From JBKECF01 sp047974375 (GTDB taxonomy: Bacteria; Bacillota; Clostridia; Lachnospirales; CAMZNU01), in assembly GCA_047974375.1 (NCBI GenBank), contig JBKECF010000086.1:1-64000 (forward strand): a stretch of DNA of 64,000 bases, written 5' to 3'. Positions 35,729 through 44,363 of the stretch are shown here, piece by piece (positions within the stretch are counted from its first letter, which is position 1; every line of letters starts with the position of its first letter). A program made the translations under genes and the position numbers. A model generated the notes under the pieces. It did no database searches and was not told the origin of the DNA. It saw nothing but the letters and a program-made list of their open reading frames with translations.

Positions 35729-37426
35729 ATGAAATTTAAAAAATTATTTAGTATGTGTATAGTATTAACTTTATTACTGTGCACACCTGTTTTTGCAAGT
35801 GAGGTAACTGGCGAAACTTTAGGGGTTATAACTCTTATACCGCCAATTGTTGCAATCTCTCTTGCGTTTATAACAAAAAATGTTATTTTATCACTTTTTT
35901 TAGGGGTTATATCAGGAACTTTTATTTTATCCATAGTTCACAATAACCTTTTTACGGCTATTGTGAATTCATATTTAGATTTAATAAGTAGAATACTTAG
36001 TTCTTTGGCGGACCCGTGGAATGCAGGTATTATTTTACAAGTCCTTGCCATTGGTGGAGTTGTTCATCTTGTAGGTAAAATGGGCGGAGCTAGAGCCGTT
36101 GCCGAAAAACTTATTAAACACGCAAAAACTCCTGTTAGTGCACATGTTATTACCTGGTTTATGGGACTATTGGTATTTTTCGATGATTATGCCAATGCAT
36201 TAATAGTTGGCCCTATTATGAAGCCTGTTTTCGACAAAATGAAAATTTCTAGAGAAAAATTAGCCTTTATAGTAGATGCAACAGCTGCACCTATTGCAGG
36301 TATTGCCATTATATCAACATGGATTGGCTTTGAAATTGGAGTTATTCAAGATGCCTTTATGGCAGAAAATTTAGAAATAACTAACGGATTTAATATTTTC
36401 CTTCAAACTATACCTTATAGATTTTATAACATATTTATGCTTGGATTTGTTTTAATTCTAGGTTTTACTTTAAAGGACTTTGGCCCTATGAAGACTGCTG
36501 GAGATAGAACTTTAGCTGGAGATATTGGTGAGGAAAATTTAAAAGTTTCTCAAGAAGACCATTCTGGCGAAACTTTAGAAGAAGACGAAAGGGTAGAACC
36601 AAATATATGGAATGCCATTATTCCTATTGGAACATTGATTTTCTGTTCATTTCTAAGTTTTTATTTTAGTGGTTATGCAGCTGTAATGTCTGGTGATGAT
36701 ATTGCTTCTCAAAATATATTAACAGCATCGCCTCTTTCTATTTCCAGCTTGCAAGTGACTTTTGGTAATGCTGATGCCTCTGTGGCATTGTTCCAATCTG
36801 CATTGTTTGCTTGTATAGTTGCCATGGCTATGGGCGTGGCAAAAAAAATATTTACTGTTGAAACAGCTATTAATACTTGGGTAAACGGTATGAAATCATT
36901 AATTGTTACTTGCGTAATACTTTTATTAGCATGGTCTTTAGGTTCAGTAATTGGAGATTTAGGAACATCGGCATATTTAGCTAACCTTGTTTATAAAGTT
37001 GGTGTGCCAGCCTTTTTACTTCCAAGTATTATTTTTGTTATATCATCTCTGGTATCTTTTTCCACAGGTACAGCCTATGGTACCATGGGTGTAATTATGC
37101 CTTTGGCAGTTTCAATTGCTGTTTTATCTGGTAACTCAGACTACAATTTAACTATTGTATGTACATCTGCAGTTTTAACAGGTGCAATATTTGGTGACCA
37201 CTGTTCACCAATTTCAGATACAACTATTTTATCCTCTATGGGCTCAAGTACAAACCATATAAATCACGTTCGTACACAAATGCCTTATTCATTATTTATA
37301 GCGGGAGTTACTATTTTAGTTGGTTATATACCGGCAGGTCTTGGGGTTTCGCCTCTTATTATTATACCTGCAGGACTTTTAGTTACGTTTATATTATTAA
37401 ATATATTTGGGGAAAAATATGAATAG
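35729..37426 (+). CDS. Na+/H+ antiporter, NhaC family
   Basis: 565-aa polytopic protein with an N-terminal cleavable-looking signal (MKFKKLFSMCIVLTLLLCTP VFA). NhaC-family motifs: the repeated gating regions VFFDDYANALIVG at about residue 146 and STGTAYGTMGVIMPLAVSIA near residue 450, and GDHCSPISDTTILSS near residue 490. Exchanges sodium (or organic acids in relatives) for protons across the membrane. Start at ATG 35729 after AAGGAAGG; upstream in-frame codons lie in the repeat. Not part of an operon: a terminator follows. Confidence 0.9.
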   Translation: MKFKKLFSMCIVLTLLLCTPVFASEVTGETLGVITLIPPIVAISLAFITKNVILSLFLGVISGTFILSIVHNNLFTAIVNSYLDLISRILSSLADPWNAGIILQVLAIGGVVHLVGKMGGARAVAEKLIKHAKTPVSAHVITWFMGLLVFFDDYANALIVGPIMKPVFDKMKISREKLAFIVDATAAPIAGIAIISTWIGFEIGVIQDAFMAENLEITNGFNIFLQTIPYRFYNIFMLGFVLILGFTLKDFGPMKTAGDRTLAGDIGEENLKVSQEDHSGETLEEDERVEPNIWNAIIPIGTLIFCSFLSFYFSGYAAVMSGDDIASQNILTASPLSISSLQVTFGNADASVALFQSALFACIVAMAMGVAKKIFTVETAINTWVNGMKSLIVTCVILLLAWSLGSVIGDLGTSAYLANLVYKVGVPAFLLPSIIFVISSLVSFSTGTAYGTMGVIMPLAVSIAVLSGNSDYNLTIVCTSAVLTGAIFGDHCSPISDTTILSSMGSSTNHINHVRTQMPYSLFIAGVTILVGYIPAGLGVSPLIIIPAGLLVTFILLNIFGEKYE

Positions 37427-37432
37427 CTGAGT

Positions 37433-37467
37433 AATTGGGTGTTGCGTTAAATTTGCAATGCCCAATT
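37433..37467 (+). terminator. Terminator after nhaC-type gene
   Basis: AATTGGGTGTTGC pairs with GCAATGCCCAATT (one mismatch), followed by seven or more T residues, 7 bp after the stop codon. Confidence 0.8.
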
Positions 37468-37528
37468 TTTTTATTTCAAAGAATTAGGTTTAATTTAAGA
37501 TGATTGCATTTGGGTGTTTAAGTAATAA

Positions 37529-37556
37529 TTGAAAAATAAGGATGGTATATTATAAT
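37529..37556 (+). promoter_or_regulatory. Promoter in front of the Rpn pseudogene
   Basis: TTGAAA, 16-bp spacer, TATAAT. The layout matches those in front of the other Rpn copies, although this gene is dead. Confidence 0.7.
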
Positions 37557-37578
37557 AAAGTTAACAAAGGAGATAGTT

Positions 37579-38463
37579 ATGAGCGATATAAATTAGTAAC
37601 ATAAAGATGATATTTTCAAACAAATATTTAGAGAAGAAGAAAACTTTAGAGCATTATACCAGTATATAACAAAAAAAGAATTAACAGATGAAATTGAACT
37701 TTTTAATTTAGATAATAGTAAAAATGTTTTATTCAAGGAAAAACTGTTAAATGATGTATCATTCAAAACAAAAGATAATAAACTAATAATAATGGCAGAA
37801 CATCAAAGTACAAATAACCCTAACATGGTACTTAGACTTAGTTTGTACTACTTCAATTGTATGTATAATTATGTAAAGAGCAATGACCTAAATGTATTTA
37901 GCGAAACTCTTATAAAAGTGCTAAAGCCAGAATTATATGTTGTTTACAACGGATTACCAAAAATGAAAGAAGAAATAATAACCATAGACAACAACTTCAT
38001 CGAAAAAAGCGATACGCTATCAGTTACAGTAAAATCAACTGGTATAAAGTATCTAAATATTGATGAAATAACAAAAACTGATAAAAATAATATTGTAAAT
38101 TTCTATTCGTTTTTTATAGACGATTTAAGGGAAACAGGCGATGTAAATAAAACAGTAGATAATTGTAAGAATCTAGGGTTTACTTTCGATTTTTTAGAAA
38201 AAAAGGAGTGGATTTACATGGCTTTAATGGAATATTCAAAAGAAAGAGAAATGTTAGCAGGTGTTACAGAGTACGCTATAGAGTGCGCTCTAGAACGTGC
38301 TTTAGAAGTAGCAAAAGAACAAGTTGAAGAAGAATATTGTAAAATAATCTAATTTAAAGACAGAGCATTAGAAGACAGCAATAAAGCACCGGTAGATAAA
38401 GATAAAGCAATAGAAGGATTAAGAGTAAAGTTGGCTATTTTTGAAGAAAAAGCGAAACAATAA
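37579..38463 (+). pseudogene. Rpn-family nuclease pseudogene (three in-frame stops)
   Basis: The ATG at 37579 (AAGGAGAT upstream) gives MSDIN and then two consecutive stops (TAG TAA, 37594-37599). The frame continues as HKDDIFKQIFREEENFRALY, FKTKDNKLIIMAEHQSTN, YVVYNGLPKMKE, and a third stop (TAA at 38350-38352) precedes the coiled-coil tail ending EEKAKQ at 38463. The remainder of the protein is well preserved, so inactivation is recent. Confidence 0.85.
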
Positions 38464-38482
38464 AATTTAATAAAAATACATA

Positions 38483-38536
38483 AAATGACCTATCTGTTAG
38501 TAGGAAGGATTATCCTTCATTGACGATAGGTCATTT
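38483..38536. terminator. Hairpin after the Rpn pseudogene
   Basis: Twelve-bp arms AAATGACCTATC and GATAGGTCATTT, enclosing a smaller hairpin GGAAGGATTATCCTTC. No T run follows; it may be a terminator remnant. Confidence 0.6.
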
Positions 38537-38580
38537 GTATGAAGTTATTCACCGCCGTGAACTATATAGAAAGGGAAAAA

Positions 38581-38984
38581 ATGGGTAAAATGACAGTATA
38601 TCATGGTAGTTATAGAAAAATTGAAAAGCCAATAATTATTAAATCTAGAAACAATAAGGATTTTGGTGGAGGTTTTTATTGCACCATTATAAGAGAACAA
38701 GCAAAACGTTGGGCTAGTAGGTATAGTACACCTACTATTAATACCTATACAGTTAAAATGGATACTAATTTAAAAATTATGGAGTTCAAAGAAATGACAG
38801 AGGAAGGTTAGATTTTATAATAAATTGCAGAGCAGGAAAAGGGTATAATTTTGATATAGTTATAGGTGCTATGGCAGATGATCAAATTTATAATTTTATT
38901 TCTGACTATATCGAAGGCATTATAACTAGAGAACAATTTTGGGTAAGGGAAATAGGCTCAGTTTGTAAAGAGTTTTGTATCTAA
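38581..38984 (+). pseudogene. DUF3990-like gene with a 1-bp frameshift
   Basis: From ATG 38581 (AAAGGGA upstream): MTVYHGSYRKIEKPIIIKSR, then DFGGGFYCTIIREQAKRWAS, typical of DUF3990 proteins. The frame stops at 38811 after EMTEEG. One frame over, LDFIINCRAGKGYNFDIVIG and ADDQIYNFISDYIEGIITRE complete the family pattern. Homologues have EEWLDF at the joint, so loss of a single T in a TGG codon near 38804 explains the break. The extreme C-terminus (REIGSVCKEFCI) also looks altered. Confidence 0.75.
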
Positions 38985-39103
38985 TATGTTTTTTGCAGTA
39001 GCAGTTTGGGCTATTTCCCCACAAAAGACTGGCTACCTGTTTCATATTTTAAAATCATGTTTGTTTTTACATATAATATTGGCATAATAATTCCTTTCTA
39101 TAC

Positions 39104-39322
39104 TTAGGCTAATGTAACATTTTCTATTACGGTTTCATTTAGTGTGGCAGACACTTTAATTGATGGAACGTCTACTCTATTTCTTAAAATGCCTATTGTT
39201 AATAACTCTTCCATTACAGCTGCAATATTTAAGGCAATAGCATCTTTGCCTGGACGTGATATTTTTAGCTCGTAATCTTCGTTTACATTGTCTAAAAATG
39301 TTAATTCAAAATAATCTTTCAT
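39104..39322 (-). CDS. DUF2922-family small protein
   Basis: 72 aa: KDYFELTFLDNVNEDYELKI, then an Ala/Ile-rich middle and ENVTLA at the C-terminus. It matches the short DUF2922 family of Bacillota, function unknown. ATG at 39322 follows AAGGAGGAAC, so the longer frame to 39385 is not used. It follows a DUF1659 gene, its common partner. Confidence 0.75.
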   Translation of the reverse strand: MKDYFELTFLDNVNEDYELKISRPGKDAIALNIAAVMEELLTIGILRNRVDVPSIKVSATLNETVIENVTLA

Positions 39323-39374
39323 AGTTCCTCCTTTAAGGTTCATAATTGAGTTGGTTAAATCTTGTACTTTTATC

Positions 39375-39563
39375 TTACTCAGCAATTGTATAAATTGCTA
39401 TTTTTTCATAGCCTGTTACTTCCGCATCTAAAAGCTTACCCATTTTTGAGGCGAATTCCCCATATTTTTCTGCTGTTAAATCGGACTTAACATTGCTAAT
39501 TGTTTTGTATCCGCTATTTTGACAGATAATTACCGTTACATCTTCTAATGTTTCTGTTGCCAT
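39375..39563 (-). CDS. DUF1659-family small protein
   Basis: 62 aa: MATETLEDVTVIICQNSGYK, then SDLTAEKYGEFASKMGKLLD and VTGYEKIAIYTI. DUF1659 proteins are short, of unknown function and usually next to DUF2922 genes. ATG at 39563 after AGGAAGGAGT; upstream codons to 39623 are not part of it. The two genes form a two-gene operon. Confidence 0.75.
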   Translation of the reverse strand: MATETLEDVTVIICQNSGYKTISNVKSDLTAEKYGEFASKMGKLLDAEVTGYEKIAIYTIAE

Positions 39564-39684
39564 AATTGACTCCTTCCTAAAAATGTGAATTTTTTGACTG
39601 GCTGTAGCTACATCCATGAACATAGTATATAGCCAGTGGAAGACAAATATAATTGCAAAAATACAAAAAAATATGCATAAAATA

Positions 39685-39728
39685 AAAAGACACTGCCAAA
39701 TAACATTTTTGCTATTTCAGTGCCTTTT
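39685..39728 (-). terminator. Terminator downstream of the PHP gene operon
   Basis: On the minus strand AAAAGGCACTGAAATA pairs with TATTTGGCAGTGTCTTTT (small bulge), followed by a T run. It lies beyond the large repeat that follows the PHP gene stop. Confidence 0.7.
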
Positions 39729-39802
39729 AACTACTACTAGATAGCCCCTTTTTACCATAAACATAATATTAAGCTTTTATATAATTTTCACTACATTTTA
39801 AT

Positions 39803-40016
39803 CGGTAAGAATTAGACCAACACCTCAATGTATACATCTGGTCCTTTACTACGTAAACTGCTCTGGTCATAAAGCTTTGCTTTATTGCTCGAGTCTGGTC
39901 GAAAGCTTTGCTTTCTGCTCGACTATGCAACCAAGTATGCAACCAACTCGGTTATGCAGTCGAATTCGCCGTTCAGTGGGGATACAAGCCCCCACTGACG
40001 GATAGATCTATTGACT
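39803..40016 (+). repeat. Large hairpin-module repeat, best full copy (plus orientation)
   Basis: About 214 bp. Order of modules: GGTAAGAATTAGACC; TCAATGTATACATCTGGTC; GTTTACTACGTAAAC-like hairpin region; GGTCATAAAGCTTTGCTTTA; GGTCGAAAGCTTTGCTTTC with TGCTCGACTATGCAACC; GTATGCAACC; CGAATTCGCCGTTCAGTGGG; ACAAGCCCCCACTGACGGAT; ATCTATTGACTT. The same modules in the same order, reversed, occur at 56766-56964. No gene lies in the 480-bp gap from 39564 to 40043 apart from this repeat and a terminator. Confidence 0.85.
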
Positions 40017-40043
40017 TTTTCGGATACAAGTAAAGATTCTATA

Positions 40044-40991
40044 CTAATCCAAGTAAATAGGATTAGTGTAGGCTTTTTTACTACAAACATCATAAATTTG
40101 AGCTTTTATATAATTTTCATTACCTTTTAATTGGAATTTACATTTTACAATTCCTTTTTTACCACTACAGTCTTCCCAATAAAATGTATTTAAAAAATCC
40201 CCTTGTTTATAGCCGTGTAAATTAACTCTTGCTACTTCGGAACACTCTAAATAGCAATAGCCATCTTCTACATAGAAGTCATATATTTCTGGTCCTTGGC
40301 TAGCATAAAAACTACCATTTAACATTGCCTCAACAATGTCTTTTTCATTTAAAGATTTAGCCTTTACCATTACCCAACCACCGAAGGAATCGGAGTTTTT
40401 ACTATATAAAGGGTGGATGTTATGGTTGTCGTCTGTTGCCATTGCCCATAGCTTTTTGCCTTTTTTAAGGCAGGCATCCCAATGAGTAATAGATTCGCTT
40501 GTATCCTCCCCTATTTCACAGCCATAGTTATATACTTCTACTGCAAAAATATTTTCTAGTTTCATTATGTCATCATATTCTATAGCTGACCAGTATGGGT
40601 GATTTATCATTGCTGCATAGCCTCTACTACATATGTTTTTTACATATTCATTAACGGATTTATGTGTGCCATGGGCTTCAATTTCTTCATTACTTACACT
40701 AGGTATTGCCTCTAAATGTCCGAAGGGTTCATTTGCAGTTGTAGGAAAAAAAATAAAATGGAAATTATTAACATTCCCTTCAAAACCTTGTATAGTAATA
40801 AAATTTTCTTCGTTATACTCGTTATAATTAGAATATAAATTATGGTCTGTTACCATTAAGAAATTGTAGCCTTTATCTTTGTAAGCGGGAATTATAATAT
40901 TAGGCTCTAATCGCCCATCGGAATTAGTAGTGTGGCAGTGGCAGTTCCCTTTGTAAAAGTTTCCTTTTTCGTTAAAATTAGTTTTTCTCAT
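40044..40991 (-). CDS. PHP-domain phosphoesterase-like protein
   Basis: 315 aa. Metal-binding PHP motifs are intact: GNCHCHTTNSDG (HxH), LMVTDHN, INHPYW and ATDDNH. Such proteins are metal-dependent phosphoesterases; a precise substrate is not deducible. The residues after about 200 form a beta-rich C-terminal domain. Its ATG overlaps the stop of the exporter/HAD gene (ATGA), so the two are translationally coupled. Confidence 0.88.
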   Translation of the reverse strand: MRKTNFNEKGNFYKGNCHCHTTNSDGRLEPNIIIPAYKDKGYNFLMVTDHNLYSNYNEYNEENFITIQGFEGNVNNFHFIFFPTTANEPFGHLEAIPSVSNEEIEAHGTHKSVNEYVKNICSRGYAAMINHPYWSAIEYDDIMKLENIFAVEVYNYGCEIGEDTSESITHWDACLKKGKKLWAMATDDNHNIHPLYSKNSDSFGGWVMVKAKSLNEKDIVEAMLNGSFYASQGPEIYDFYVEDGYCYLECSEVARVNLHGYKQGDFLNTFYWEDCSGKKGIVKCKFQLKGNENYIKAQIYDVCSKKAYTNPIYLD

Positions 40992-42292
40992 TTTTTATCT
41001 CCCTTCCAATAAAATATATTTTTGCCTAGTTTAACTGGTTTATATTCTTTTTTTATTCTACGAACAACATTGTATCTATCATTTTTTTCTATAAAAACAT
41101 CACCTTCATTGGGTATATGACTATAAACTATGGATTTTTCCATATTTAAAATGTTCTTTAAGTGAACCAACATATTTTTACTAGTTGCATTTTTGTTGTA
41201 AATCCTTACCATGGTAAAGCCTTCATATTCCGACTTTTCCTTTTTAATTAAAAATCGTTTTCCAAATAATTCACATAGCTTTATATAATTATTTTCAACT
41301 TTATAACTTCTGCCTATAAACATAAAGTATAAAACGTCGTCGTGGTCCGACTTGGCTCGATTTATATAATTTCTATAGGGGGAAGTTTTCATTCTGTTGT
41401 ATAAGTCTTTTTCGGCGAAGTTTTCTAAATTGCTATAGTAAATAACTAAAGTATTTTCTATTACTACTGTAGTAAAATAGTTTATTCCTATTTCCTCCAA
41501 AGCTTTTATAATATCTACAGAATCTTTATATTTTATGGGAATGGTTTCTAAATATTCGTTTTTGCCCATGTCGTATATAGCTCCACCATCCATTACTATA
41601 CAGGGTAGGGTAATATTTAGTTCTTGCAAATTTTCCCTAAGGTTTGCAGGGGTTCTGTATGTGGAAATGGAAAACTTCATGCCTTCATCTAGCATTCTAT
41701 TTAACTCAATTTTATTAAAATCCGATAATCCGCCATTTTCATCTAAAATAAGATTATCTAAATCTGTAACAAAAAGTATATCGTTTCTTGTGCCTCTTGG
41801 CAGATGGATGGAGTCTACAAAAAGTGCCACCATTACACCTATTAAAGTATCAATAACTCGACTGGCAACGTGCAAATAGGGTGCACCATTATCGGCGTGC
41901 ATAATGGCAATACTTAAAAAGACTGTACAAGCGAAATAGGCTAAATCCTTTAAACCTATTAAAACCGTGCTATAAATAACTATGCCTGTAAAAATAGAAA
42001 TAAAGGTATAACTAATAATATTGTTGGACAATATAGCCGGGAAAAAATTAACTCCCATTATAATTAATAACAAACCCCAAAAAGCACCTATTAATGTGCC
42101 TTGCATTCTTGTTACTCCTACTTCTATTGTATTTCTTCTATAATTTTGCACACAAAGAAGTGCAGCTAAAATAGAATAAAACTGTGTGCCATCTTCTCCT
42201 CGAACTTCGTACATAAGCAGGCATATAAAAACAGCTAAAACACTTCTAATTAATCTTTGGCCAATTGGCAGGAATTTAAATTGTTCAATCAT
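40988..42292 (-). CDS. Aromatic acid exporter (FUSC-like) fused to HAD-like domain
   Basis: 434-aa fusion. Residues 1-155: about six membrane segments with the exporter pattern (RVRGEDGTQFYS-like VRGEDGTQFYSILAALL, VGVTRMQGTLIGAFWGLLL, ASRVIDTLIGVMVALFVD). From residue 165 a Cof-type HAD-like domain begins: DILFVTDLDNLILDENGGLS, ISTYRTPANL and GGAIYD. The second catalytic GDxxND motif is not preserved, so phosphatase activity is doubtful. Start at ATG 42292 after GAGGTG. The fusion suggests a sensor or regulator attached to an exporter; function is inference. Confidence 0.75.
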   Translation of the reverse strand: MIEQFKFLPIGQRLIRSVLAVFICLLMYEVRGEDGTQFYSILAALLCVQNYRRNTIEVGVTRMQGTLIGAFWGLLLIIMGVNFFPAILSNNIISYTFISIFTGIVIYSTVLIGLKDLAYFACTVFLSIAIMHADNGAPYLHVASRVIDTLIGVMVALFVDSIHLPRGTRNDILFVTDLDNLILDENGGLSDFNKIELNRMLDEGMKFSISTYRTPANLRENLQELNITLPCIVMDGGAIYDMGKNEYLETIPIKYKDSVDIIKALEEIGINYFTTVVIENTLVIYYSNLENFAEKDLYNRMKTSPYRNYINRAKSDHDDVLYFMFIGRSYKVENNYIKLCELFGKRFLIKKEKSEYEGFTMVRIYNKNATSKNMLVHLKNILNMEKSIVYSHIPNEGDVFIEKNDRYNVVRRIKKEYKPVKLGKNIFYWKGDKK

Positions 42293-42336
42293 TTTACACC
42301 TCAGCAAAATTTTATTACTATTATAATAATAACACA

Positions 42337-42364
42337 AAAAAAGAGCGGAAAATCGCTCTTTTTT
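42337..42364 (-). terminator. Terminator between the DUF1576 operon and the exporter gene
   Basis: AAAAAAGAGCG / CGCTCTTTTTT with a 6-nt loop: a classical intrinsic terminator, symmetrical in A/T tails. It sits 45 bp upstream of the exporter gene start. Confidence 0.85.
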
Positions 42365-42368
42365 AAAT

Positions 42369-42497
42369 CAATAGACCTATCCGTCAGTGGGGGCTTGCAC
42401 CCCCACTGAACGGCGAATTTGGTCGCATAACCGAGTTGGTTGCATAGTCGAGCAGAAAGCAAAGCTTTCGACCAGACTTGGTTCACTGGTCGGTAAC
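42369..42497 (-). repeat. Large hairpin-module repeat, partial copy (minus orientation)
   Basis: Contains AATAGACCTATCCGTCAGTG, GGGGCTTGCACCCCC, CGGCGAATTTGGTCGCATAA, GTTGCATAGTCGAGCAG and AAAGCAAAGCTTTCGACCAG. These match the 39803 and 56766 copies closely. A chance open frame in it (around 42301-42486) has no gene character. Confidence 0.85.
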
Positions 42498-42549
42498 TTT
42501 ATTCCCTGCTCCTAAATACAATCCTGCATCACGGTTTTGCAATATAAAT

Positions 42550-42906
42550 TTAGTGCTTATCTCTTTGCTCAACACGCCTTGCTACTATTTTTATATGTGA
42601 ATTTTCATAAGTAATAGTTGCATCATCAATCATTATGCCCGTAAGGGAAAGTTCGTCGCCAAAGCTATCATCTCCATTAAGGAGCCAATAACATTCTTCT
42701 ACTTCATGTTGCCTATCAGCGTTTAAGGCTTCTGTTAAGGTTTCCAATGAATTTTCATCAATGGCATCAACATCGGCTTCTACAGTTAAAAAGGAGGTAT
42801 GCAAACCAAATTTAATATTAATATCTATATCTCTTGCCCCTCGACGGCACATAAAGCCCACTAATTCATCAAGAATACGCATATTCTTCTCAAGTCTATG
42901 ACTCAA
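42550..42906 (-). CDS. Small acidic protein of unknown function, coupled to DUF1576 gene
   Basis: 118 aa, rich in Asp/Glu, no membrane segment or motif I recognise. Start is a TTG at 42906 that overlaps the DUF1576 stop (TTGA), with GAGGGGG a few bases upstream. Coupling to the membrane protein suggests a partner subunit. Beyond it toward 42498 only repeat DNA is found. Confidence 0.65.
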   Translation of the reverse strand: MSHRLEKNMRILDELVGFMCRRGARDIDINIKFGLHTSFLTVEADVDAIDENSLETLTEALNADRQHEVEECYWLLNGDDSFGDELSLTGIMIDDATITYENSHIKIVARRVEQRDKH

Positions 42907-44183
42907 TTAAAGTCCCCCTCTCGGAAATTTGTAATAATTGGAACTAATATCATGGCAACAAAGCCAGCGGCAAAGCCATTATTGTATAAATTAAGACCAC
43001 CGTGAACTGTGCCTACATTAGTTACAACAAAAATATGTAGCATTCCTGCTATAATACCATCATTGAAAGGAATTTTCCATATCTTTGTGGAAAATGTACC
43101 AGCAATAGGGGCTAGACCAGCGGAAAATATAATTGCCAATATAATATTTGGCGATGATACTTCCCATTGACATAAAAATCCAGCTAATATTGCCCCCGTC
43201 ATTACAGGGAAAACATTTTTCAGATGCTTACCAAAACAACCAAAGCCTATAACTGTAAAAATACCACCCAAAGTAGGGCCATTAATATCTCCGCCCAATA
43301 AAATAACTAAAATAGTTACAAATAATCCTAATAACCCCATATTTATATATACAGATTCTTTGTGTGCTAAGTAATAATCACTAACAAGTCTACCAGAACT
43401 TTTATATATTTTTTTTAAATGAAGTCTAGGATCTTTGGCCATAAACAAGCCCATGGTTATTAAAAACAAACAAATAATAATAATATATGTAGCCATTAAA
43501 ATGGTTTTGTCGTCGCTCCAATAAATTTGTTGTTCTACTTGGTCTAAACCAAGGCCACGTATTATGCCCATTATTAATAGACCTAATATACCAGCTGCAA
43601 AGCCTACATTATATAGGTTGAAACCACTATGGGCTTTCATTGCATTAATGGAAATAGGTATCATTATAAAACCTATACATATACCAATTACAATTGCAAA
43701 AATAAAATTTAAAACAGGTGCTTTAAAAACTCCGATATAGTAAAATTCATTTACAGCTGGAGCAAGAGAAGTTGATAGAACAGAAGTAAGTGTATACCAC
43801 ATAAAATCTTCTTTTTTATACCTTGAATATAAATAGCCACCAAAAATAATAGGCATCATATTAAAAACATTTTTTCCGAAAAATGAAAACCCAAAACACA
43901 GCCAAAATGCCATTATTAATGAACCTGTGGCCTTAAGTTGAACTTTTCTATATATAGTTAGTATTAAAGCACAAGACAGAGAAACGTTTAAAAGAGTTGC
44001 TCCAACACCACCGACGGCAATATAGTCTGTAATAAGCATGCCACGAATACTAATTATTTTTATAAAACCTGTAATTATATTGGGTATAGAGTCTGAAATC
44101 AGACCAAAAACTAAAGTGTAAATAGCTATTATCCAAAGTATATTATAGGGGTTTCTTAAAATTTCCTTGCATTTGTTTTTCAT
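42903..44183 (-). CDS. DUF1576-family membrane protein
   Basis: 426 aa with roughly 12 hydrophobic segments. Two internally similar stretches, HSGFNLYNVGFAAGILGLL and HGGLNLYNNGFAAGFVAMIL, indicate an inverted or tandem duplicated core; they are typical of DUF1576 proteins, a family without known function, possibly transporters. The start follows AAGGAG-like GGAGATG upstream of the ATG at 44183. Confidence 0.8.
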   Translation of the reverse strand: MKNKCKEILRNPYNILWIIAIYTLVFGLISDSIPNIITGFIKIISIRGMLITDYIAVGGVGATLLNVSLSCALILTIYRKVQLKATGSLIMAFWLCFGFSFFGKNVFNMMPIIFGGYLYSRYKKEDFMWYTLTSVLSTSLAPAVNEFYYIGVFKAPVLNFIFAIVIGICIGFIMIPISINAMKAHSGFNLYNVGFAAGILGLLIMGIIRGLGLDQVEQQIYWSDDKTILMATYIIIICLFLITMGLFMAKDPRLHLKKIYKSSGRLVSDYYLAHKESVYINMGLLGLFVTILVILLGGDINGPTLGGIFTVIGFGCFGKHLKNVFPVMTGAILAGFLCQWEVSSPNIILAIIFSAGLAPIAGTFSTKIWKIPFNDGIIAGMLHIFVVTNVGTVHGGLNLYNNGFAAGFVAMILVPIITNFREGDFN

Positions 44184-44230
44184 AAATCATCTCCTTATGT
44201 GAATTTTTGTGGTTATAGTATATTATAAAA

Positions 44231-44270
44231 AAAACACATTGTATACATTATTTTGCATACAATGTGTTTT
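44231..44270. terminator. Bidirectional terminator
   Basis: Fourteen-bp arms AAAACACATTGTAT and ATACAATGTGTTTT with A and T runs on the outer sides. It ends the guanine deaminase transcript (minus), just before the DUF1576 promoter region. Confidence 0.85.
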
Positions 44271-44363
44271 TTCTTGTTTACTTTTCTAGTGTAAAAGTAA
44301 ATAAGTCGGTATATTTAGCATAAATTTATTTTCATAAAACATATATCCTACCCCTGTGATTTT

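Noticed and set aside
39803..40016. CRISPR-like array
   Set aside because: Modules are different hairpins of unequal length in fixed order, not identical repeats with unique spacers, and no cas genes are present.
42301..42486. 61-aa open frame in the large repeat
   Set aside because: It is formed by the hairpin modules; a similar frame at 56680-56880 arises from the other copy. Repeat sequence, not a conserved protein.
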